A DNA stretch of 53,510 nucleotides from NCBI GenBank assembly GCA_051866595.1, contig JBJDXI010000069.1, forward strand, positions 1 through 53,510. The letters are read 5' to 3'. Every line of letters starts with the position of its first letter. The first letter of the stretch is position 1. A program made the translations under genes and the position numbers. The stretch is from UBA7702 sp051866595. GTDB lineage: Bacteria; Bacillota; Dehalobacteriia; UBA7702. Positions 48,393-53,510 of this stretch are shown here, piece by piece. The notes below the pieces were generated by a model. The model was not told where the DNA came from. It was given only the letters and a program-made list of their open reading frames with translations, and made no database searches.

Positions 48393-49463
48393 TCAGGGAT
48401 GACAGCGTCCGCAGGGTTCATATCCCTGAGAAAGAGCATCCTCCCGGGAAGCGAAATAAACGGCGTTCTGCTCCTCGGGGAGAGAGGAGCAATCGGGCCG
48501 GTGAAATTTCTTGCTGTTGATATTGCCGATGTAGGCGTCTTCCGCCTCCACCGCCGGCTGTTCATCGGTGCGGTTCGGTTCCGCCACGGGCATGGCCGAT
48601 TCAGAGCTGTTGGAAAATTCAATATACCGACCGTCACTGCGGCAAATAATGGTGCCCAGCTCATCGGTGCGGTAGACCGCGGCCCCGACGTCCCGCAGAC
48701 GACTCAGAACCTCTTCGGTGGGATGGCCATATTTATTGCCTTCGCCGACGCTGATCACCGCGTAATCCGGCATCACTTCCCGGAGGAACACGTAATTCGT
48801 GGAATCGGCGCCGCCGTGATGGGCCACCTTCAGCACATCGGCGGAAAGATCCGCCCCCGCTTCCACCAGCTCTTTTTCTTCCCCGGCCATCGCGTCGCCG
48901 GTAAAGAGGTATGAAGTTTCCCCGTAATCAATCCGCAGAACAATGGAATTTTCATTAGGATCCTTATCGAGAGAAACCGGCCCCAAAAACGTCACGGTAC
49001 TGTCTCCCAGCTCAAAGCGATCCCCGGGAGAAGGATCGGTAAAGGAAAGGGATTTTGAGGCGGCCGTATCGCAGAACCGCTGATAGATTTTTGTTTCCGC
49101 CGGGTTGCCGTCCACATAGAGCGTTTCCACGTCAAAGGCTTCCAGCACATCGGGAAGGCCACCGAGGTGGTCTTCATCGGAATGGGTGGAAACCACCGCA
49201 TCCAGTTCCATAATACCCAGAGACCGGAGATACGATACGACATCATCACCGTCACCCACATTACCACCGTCAATAAGCATAGATTCACCGTCACAGCGCA
49301 CCAGGGCGGAATCCGCCTGTCCCACATCGAAAAAGTATATTTCAAAAGCCGCGTTTTCCAGCGTCTTTCCGGAAGAAGATGACGCCGTTTCAGTTGACGT
49401 TCCGCATCCGGCGGTCAGAAGCAAAACAGTGATCCACAAAAGAGCAATCCAGCGTTTTTTCAT
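48393..49463 (-). CDS. ComEC-like metallo-beta-lactamase lipoprotein with Ada-like Cys motif
   Basis: 356 residues. Lipobox LTAGC places a lipid on Cys20. Residues about 40-300 are a metallo-beta-lactamase domain of the ComEC/Rec2 C-terminal type: THSDEDHLGG (metal site), LFTGDAMAGEE and KVAHHGGADST. The last 45 residues read YIGNINSKKFHRPDC and GYEPCGRCHP, an Ada-type metal-binding motif often found on secreted nucleases. It may be an extracellular phosphodiesterase or nuclease; activity is inferred. Start at MKKRWIALLW after GGGTG. Confidence 0.9.
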   Translation of the reverse strand: MKKRWIALLWITVLLLTAGCGTSTETASSSSGKTLENAAFEIYFFDVGQADSALVRCDGESMLIDGGNVGDGDDVVSYLRSLGIMELDAVVSTHSDEDHLGGLPDVLEAFDVETLYVDGNPAETKIYQRFCDTAASKSLSFTDPSPGDRFELGDSTVTFLGPVSLDKDPNENSIVLRIDYGETSYLFTGDAMAGEEKELVEAGADLSADVLKVAHHGGADSTNYVFLREVMPDYAVISVGEGNKYGHPTEEVLSRLRDVGAAVYRTDELGTIICRSDGRYIEFSNSSESAMPVAEPNRTDEQPAVEAEDAYIGNINSKKFHRPDCSSLPEEQNAVYFASREDALSQGYEPCGRCHP

Positions 49464-49550
49464 TTTTTCACCCGCGTTTCTTTTTTCCTCATTATACCAC
49501 AAACTCCGCAAAAAAGATTCTCTCCGCGGAAATAAAAAAAACCGTCAGAA

Positions 49551-49577
49551 CAAAAAAATACCGCCCAAGGCGGTACA
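49551..49577 (-). terminator. Terminator in the leader of the MBL lipoprotein gene
   Basis: TACCGCC/GGCGGTA stem followed by TTTTTTTG on the minus strand, about 90 bases before the start codon. Confidence 0.8.
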
Positions 49578-49626
49578 GCAATGGAAGTATTGTTGTTATT
49601 TTACAACTTTCTTTTTTGTTTTCGCC
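49578..49626 (-). ncRNA. Short leader RNA candidate
   Basis: A transcript from the promoter at 49633-49661 would meet the terminator at 49551 after about 75 bases. The segment has no reading frame with an RBS. It is either an attenuator leader or a small RNA. No family recognised. Confidence 0.4.
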
Positions 49627-49632
49627 TATATT

Positions 49633-49661
49633 ATACACAATCTGTTGAAATAAGTAAATCG
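49633..49661 (-). promoter_or_regulatory. Promoter of the MBL lipoprotein transcript
   Basis: TTTACT, 17 bases, TATAAT on the minus strand, divergent from the LysR gene. Confidence 0.7.
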
Positions 49662-49711
49662 ATATTTTATAATGTAAAAATAAGAAAAACTTATGACTTA
49701 CGGAGATTTTT

Positions 49712-50635
49712 ATGAACCGCTACATCGCTTTCTGCCACATCATCGAAACCGGCAGTTTCAGCCGAGCCGCCGAGGAAATGGGTTATTCCCAATCGGCGGT
49801 GAGCCAGATGATCCGCTCCCTGGAAAACGAAATGGATATGAAACTCCTCATCCGCTCCCACGGCAGTATCGAGCTGACCCACGAGGGGCAGGAGCTGCTG
49901 CCGCTGATCCGCGCCGTCGTCAATGACTACCGGGTTCTGGAAGAAAAGTCCAAGGAGCTCCGGGGCGTCAATTCCGGCGAAGTCCGCATCGGCACCATGA
50001 ACAGTGTTTCCAGCTTCTGGCTGCCCAAAATGATTAAAAAATTTCAGGAGATCTATCCCGAAGTCCGTTTCACCCTGATGCAGGGAGAATACACCTCCAT
50101 TGCCCAATGGGTCAAAAACGGCGAAGCGGATTTCGGCTTCGCCAACAGCGACGCCGTCACCGGCCTCACCATCGTCCCCCTCTATACCGATGAGATGATG
50201 GCGGTTCTGCCGGAGAACCACCCCCTCTGCAACCGGGCCGCGGTTCCTCTGGCGGAGCTGTCGGAAGATCCCTATATCCGGTTGGAGGAGGGCAGCTTCA
50301 ACGAGCCGATGAACGCCTTTCACTCTCTGGGACTGGAGCCCAACACACGGCTCAGCGTCTACGATGACTACACCGTTTTAGCCATGATCGAAGAGGGCCT
50401 CGGATACAGCATCATTCCCGAGATGAATCTCCTGCGCCACGATTACAAAGTCGTAAAGCGATCGTTGGAACCGAAAATCACCCGCAACCTCTGTCTGATC
50501 TACCGTAATCTCAACGCCGTTCCCAAAATGAGCCGGCGATTCATTGATTTTATCTCCAAATACTTCTTTCACCTGCAAAATGACACCACAGAAACATCCG
50601 ATACCACCAAAGGAAAACATCGTCATGAAATCTGA
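49712..50635 (+). CDS. LysR family transcription regulator
   Basis: 307 residues. Winged HTH at the N-terminus (SFSRAAEEMGYSQSAVSQMI), helical linker, then the two-lobe effector domain (VRIGTMNSVSSFWLPKMIKK). The last ten bases overlap the azlC start, so it is expressed with azlCD and probably controls it in response to a branched-chain amino acid or analogue (inference). Confidence 0.94.
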   Translation: MNRYIAFCHIIETGSFSRAAEEMGYSQSAVSQMIRSLENEMDMKLLIRSHGSIELTHEGQELLPLIRAVVNDYRVLEEKSKELRGVNSGEVRIGTMNSVSSFWLPKMIKKFQEIYPEVRFTLMQGEYTSIAQWVKNGEADFGFANSDAVTGLTIVPLYTDEMMAVLPENHPLCNRAAVPLAELSEDPYIRLEEGSFNEPMNAFHSLGLEPNTRLSVYDDYTVLAMIEEGLGYSIIPEMNLLRHDYKVVKRSLEPKITRNLCLIYRNLNAVPKMSRRFIDFISKYFFHLQNDTTETSDTTKGKHRHEI

Positions 50636-51374
50636 AATCCGCAAAAGCTTCACTGCCGCCTTTCCCAAAACCATTCCCATCATCCCGGGCTATGTCTTTA
50701 TGGGCATCGCTTTCGGCATCCTCTTTGTCAATCTGGGCTACGCCTGGTACTGGCCGATGCTGATGGGCCTCATCATCTACGCCGGCATGGCTCAGTTTGT
50801 CTCCGTCAATATGCTGGTTCCCGGGGTGAGTCTTCTCAATACCTTTCTTTTTCAGTTCGCCCTCAATGCCCGCCATATCTTCTACGGCCTCTCCATGCTG
50901 GAAAAATTCAAATCCATGGGGAAACTCCGTCCCTATATGGTTTTTGCCCTCACCGATGAAACCTATTCCCTGCTCTGCTCGGTCAATCCCCCGGAGGGCG
51001 TGTCCCCAAAGCATTACCTTTTTTTCATCGCTTTTCTCGATCAGTGCTACTGGGTTCTCGGCTGTTTCCTCGGGGGCATCGCCGGTTCCTTCATCACTTT
51101 CAACACCACCGGCATCGACTTTTCCATGACGGCGCTGTTCATCACCATCGTCATCGACCAGTGGAAAGAGGTCAAAGAGCACATTCCGGTATTCTGCGGC
51201 TTCAGCGCCTCCCTGCTCTGTCTCTTCCTTTTGGGCGCCGACCGCTTTATCATTCCGGCACTCCTCTGCATCACCGCCTGTCTCCTGCTCTTCCGCCGCC
51301 GTATCGAAAAGACGACAGTGCCGGCAACCGCAAATGAAAATGAAACCGGGGAGGGAAACAACGATGTTAAATAA
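50625..51374 (+). CDS. azlC: AzlC family branched-chain amino acid exporter subunit
   Basis: 249 residues from the ATG following AAAGGAAAAC. Helices with FPKTIPIIPGYVFMGIAFGI and FQFALNARHIFYGLSML are typical of AzlC. AzlC and AzlD together export branched-chain amino acids and analogues. It overlaps the LysR stop by 11 bases and the azlD start by 11. Confidence 0.93.
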   Translation: MKSEIRKSFTAAFPKTIPIIPGYVFMGIAFGILFVNLGYAWYWPMLMGLIIYAGMAQFVSVNMLVPGVSLLNTFLFQFALNARHIFYGLSMLEKFKSMGKLRPYMVFALTDETYSLLCSVNPPEGVSPKHYLFFIAFLDQCYWVLGCFLGGIAGSFITFNTTGIDFSMTALFITIVIDQWKEVKEHIPVFCGFSASLLCLFLLGADRFIIPALLCITACLLLFRRRIEKTTVPATANENETGEGNNDVK

Positions 51375-51693
51375 TACCGAACTGCTCTTCTATATTCTCG
51401 TCATCGCCGCCGCGGTTCTTGCCACAAGGGCCTGCCCTTTTCTCCTTTTTCCCGCGGGAAAGGAAACGCCCAGAGTCATCCTCTATCTGGGGAATACCCT
51501 GCCCTGCGCCCTCATGGCGCTGCTGGTGGTCTACTGCCTCAAAAGCGTGTCTATTCTGGCCTACCCCCACGGTATTCCCGAGGTTCTCGCCATCGCCGCC
51601 GTGGTTCTGCTCCACCTCTGGAAAAAGAACACCCTTCTCAGCATCGGCGTGGGCACCGTTCTTTATATGTTTCTGATTCAGGGCGTATTTTAA
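51364..51693 (+). CDS. azlD: AzlD family branched-chain amino acid exporter subunit
   Basis: 109 residues, four membrane helices, LATRACPFLLFP and LGNTLPCALMALLVVYCLK as in AzlD. Start at MLNNTELLFY after GGGAGGG. Small partner of AzlC. Confidence 0.92.
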   Translation: MLNNTELLFYILVIAAAVLATRACPFLLFPAGKETPRVILYLGNTLPCALMALLVVYCLKSVSILAYPHGIPEVLAIAAVVLLHLWKKNTLLSIGVGTVLYMFLIQGVF

Positions 51694-51756
51694 TCCCGCT
51701 CATTTCATGTTATAATAGGAATATCAAAGGCATACAGTAAAAGGAGTGATTCTGTT

Positions 51757-52068
51757 ATGTTAACAATGACCTGTGACGTCGTCCCCGGCAAAGCCTATAC
51801 CATTCTCGGTACGGTGATGGGTTCTTACGTCAATTCCAAAAATATCGGCCACGACATCGGCGCCAGCCTGAAAACGATTGTCGGCGGCGAACTGAAAAGC
51901 TACACCAAAATGATGGATGAAGCCAGAGCCCACGCCTTCGGCAAAATGGAAGAACAGGCCGCCGCCATGGGCGCCGACGCCGTCATCGCCGTAAAGATCT
52001 GCTCCAGCGCCATTATTCAGGGAGCCTCGGAAATCCTCGTTTACGGCACCGCCATCAAATGGAGTTAA
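51757..52068 (+). CDS. YbjQ family (UPF0145) protein
   Basis: 103 residues. GKAYTILGTVMGSYVNSKNI, the region with YTKMMDEARAHAFGKMEEQA and GADAVIAVKICSS match YbjQ, a pentameric beta protein of unknown function once annotated as heavy-metal binding. A TATAAT lies near 51710. It stands 19 bases ahead of the flavodoxin-like gene, likely the same transcript. Confidence 0.92.
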   Translation: MLTMTCDVVPGKAYTILGTVMGSYVNSKNIGHDIGASLKTIVGGELKSYTKMMDEARAHAFGKMEEQAAAMGADAVIAVKICSSAIIQGASEILVYGTAIKWS

Positions 52069-52087
52069 GGAAGGAAGCGTTTCCAAA

Positions 52088-52717
52088 ATGAAAGTCTTAA
52101 TGATCAACGGCAGCAGCCACAAAGCCGGCTGCACCTTTACAGCTTTGTCCGAAGCCGCCAAAGCCTTGAACGAACAGGGTATCGAAACGGAAATCATCCA
52201 GACCGGCACCGCGCCGATCCGGGATTGCACCGCTTGCGGCGCCTGCCGCAAAAACGGCGGCAAATGCGCCTTTGGTGATGAGGACATGGTCAATGAAATC
52301 ATCGAAAAAGCCAAAGACGCCGATGGCTTCATCTTCGGCACACCGGTCTACTACGCCCATCCCAGCGGCCGCATCCTCTCCCTGCTGGACCGTTTGTTCT
52401 ACGCCGGCGGCGCCAACTTCGCCTATAAACCCGGAGCCGCCGTGGCGTCCGCCCGCCGCTCGGGCACAACAGCCTCCTTCGACGTGCTGAACAAATACTT
52501 CACCATCAGCAAAATGCCTGTGGTTTCCTCTCTCTATTGGAACAACATCCACGGCAACCGCGCCGAAGAAGCGCTCCAGGACGAAGAAGGTTTACAGACC
52601 ATGAACCTTTTGGGTCAGAACATGGCATGGCTCCTGAAATGCATCGAAGCCGGGAAAAAAGCGGGCATCGATCATCCCGTTCCCGAAGCCAAAATCAAAA
52701 CCAACTTCATCCGCTGA
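52088..52717 (+). CDS. Flavodoxin-fold NADPH-dependent FMN reductase family protein
   Basis: 209 residues. The FMN phosphate loop is GSSHKAGCTFTALSEA. The cysteine cluster in CTACGACRKNGGKC resembles iron-sulfur flavoproteins, and GTPVYYAHPSGRI is the second flavin loop. Probably a two-electron redox enzyme. RBS AAGGAAGG. Confidence 0.92.
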   Translation: MKVLMINGSSHKAGCTFTALSEAAKALNEQGIETEIIQTGTAPIRDCTACGACRKNGGKCAFGDEDMVNEIIEKAKDADGFIFGTPVYYAHPSGRILSLLDRLFYAGGANFAYKPGAAVASARRSGTTASFDVLNKYFTISKMPVVSSLYWNNIHGNRAEEALQDEEGLQTMNLLGQNMAWLLKCIEAGKKAGIDHPVPEAKIKTNFIR

Positions 52718-52734
52718 AGAATCATCGGCAAGAA

Positions 52735-52777
52735 TAAAAAATCCGTCAGCAGTCGCTCCGCTGACGGATTTTTTTCG
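52735..52777. terminator. Bidirectional terminator
   Basis: AATCCGTCAGC/GCTGACGGATT stem followed by TTTTTT, between convergent genes. Confidence 0.92.
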
Positions 52778-52784
52778 TGTTCTT

Positions 52785-53351
52785 TCATATAAGAAGAGAG
52801 GTCATCAGTTTTACGCTTTCCAGTACCTCTTCTTCGGAGAAGGTCTCTTTCCTTGTCAGCCAGAGCCGCAGGATGCGGATATAGCCGCCGACGCAGAAGG
52901 AAGCGTAAAACTCCGCGGAAATCGGCAGTTCCTTGCCGTTTTTCACCTCATTTTTCAGCCGCTCGGTGAGATCACCCTCGATCTGCTCTTCCAGAGCGTC
53001 GATGAGCGTCATGGGGAAATTACTGCCCAGAACACGGCGGACCATCGTCTCGTTCTCATTGAGGAAACTGATCATATGGTGAGCCATCCGCAGAAACATC
53101 TCAGCGACGGTCTCACCCTCCCGGGGGAGATTGGCCTTATAAAATTCATCCCGTATCTGACGGATATAGAAGGCGAGATATTCATATTTATCGGAAAAGT
53201 GCTTATAGAAGGTGGTGCGCCGGATCATGGCACGGTCGCACAGTTCCTTGACCGTGATATCTTCAAAGCTCTTTTCCTCCAGCAGTTCGGAAAAGGCCTG
53301 CGCCAACAGACGATAGGTTTTGGTCACTCTGAGATCTTTTTGTTCTTTCAT
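52785..53351 (-). CDS. TetR family transcription regulator
   Basis: 188 residues. The HTH lies at about 10-60: LLEEKSFEDITVKELCDRAM, RRTTFYKHFSDKYEYLAFYI. The C-terminal ligand-binding helices resemble the Firmicutes TetR_C branch found next to transporter or dihydroxyacetone kinase genes. Its target is likely a divergent gene beyond the window and itself. Confidence 0.93.
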   Translation of the reverse strand: MKEQKDLRVTKTYRLLAQAFSELLEEKSFEDITVKELCDRAMIRRTTFYKHFSDKYEYLAFYIRQIRDEFYKANLPREGETVAEMFLRMAHHMISFLNENETMVRRVLGSNFPMTLIDALEEQIEGDLTERLKNEVKNGKELPISAEFYASFCVGGYIRILRLWLTRKETFSEEEVLESVKLMTSLLI

Positions 53352-53387
53352 GAAAAATCCTCCCTTTTCGGAGACATTTTATCAAAT

Positions 53388-53480
53388 TTGTCAATTAAGA
53401 AACAACCGACACGGTTTTGATTCTTGCCAAATTCTTCTGTTTGTTATATCATAACGCAGAAAAGAGACATTTGTCAATTA
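53388..53480 (-). promoter_or_regulatory. tetR promoter and two operator-like sites
   Basis: A promoter reads TTGACA (53472-53477), 18 bases, TATGAT (53448-53453) on the minus strand. The direct repeat TTGTCAATTA is at 53388-53397 and 53471-53480, in each case near GACA...TGTC inverted arms. These could be TetR operators. Confidence 0.55.
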
Positions 53481-53510
53481 TCTTTCTTTTGTTTATTATC
53501 TTTTAAAAGG

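Noticed and set aside
13..53510. CRISPR arrays, tRNA and rRNA genes, insertion sequences, phage genes
   Set aside because: Looked for on both strands; no regularly spaced repeats, cloverleaf with CCA region, transposase or integrase were seen.

Overview
The window looks like a low-to-mid GC Gram-positive anaerobe of the Clostridia type. Evidence: lipoproteins with class II signal peptides, S-layer-homology (SLH) anchored surface proteins, GGAGG ribosome binding sites, sigmaA-type promoters with 17 bp spacers, and cobalamin- and NiCo-type riboswitches. No rRNA, tRNA, CRISPR array, transposase, integrase or phage gene was seen. Genus cannot be fixed from the sequence.

Layout. (1) 1-4.7 kb: a partial SPFH-domain protein and an SLH surface protein in one operon, preceded by a membrane LuxR-type regulator and a perfect inverted repeat at the operon promoter. 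(2) 4.8-13.7 kb: housekeeping genes: a HAD phosphatase, the SbcD-SbcC nuclease pair, a glycerol-3-phosphate dehydrogenase fused to an XRE helix-turn-helix, a CDF metal exporter behind a NiCo riboswitch, and a DUF4317 protein. (3) 14.0-33.3 kb: the striking part, a minus-strand surface-protein region carrying three cobalamin riboswitches. (4) 33.3-53.5 kb: ordinary genes: ArsC-like, AlkD, Dph6-like, MATE, an ABC exporter with an XRE-AbrB regulator, DMT, GNAT, Nudix, K+ channel, ClC, a GyrI-like gene broken by an amber codon, alpha/beta hydrolase, Fe-ADH, DegV, metallo-beta-lactamase lipoprotein, LysR-AzlC-AzlD, YbjQ, flavodoxin-like and TetR.

How the main locus may work. One cobalamin riboswitch (about 30.43-30.59 kb) with its own promoter and terminator leads a seven-gene run: a DUF4430 surface protein, MoxR ATPase, DUF58 protein, a transglutaminase-like membrane protein whose catalytic Cys position is Ser, a lipoprotein made of an alpha/alpha toroid, a DUF4430 lipoprotein, and an SLH-anchored DUF4430/PQQ-propeller protein. 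A second riboswitch (17.53-17.67 kb) leads to an SLH protein with the same kind of alpha/alpha toroid. Animal intrinsic factor and transcobalamin consist of just such an alpha/alpha barrel plus a beta domain related to DUF4430, and in Bacteroides a beta-propeller (BtuG) captures B12 on the surface. I therefore infer a cell-wall-displayed cobalamin (or corrinoid) capture system, built as separate intrinsic-factor-like modules. The membrane transporter is not in the window. A third cobalamin riboswitch (17.92-18.07 kb, plus strand) has a promoter but no gene in front of it and points at the 3' end of the SLH/propeller gene, so it probably makes a B12-controlled non-coding or antisense RNA. The long operon leader also holds an unassigned tandem structured RNA.

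Limits: all calls come from reading the sequence and translations; no alignment, covariance model or structure prediction was run. Positions of short sites may be off by a base or two.
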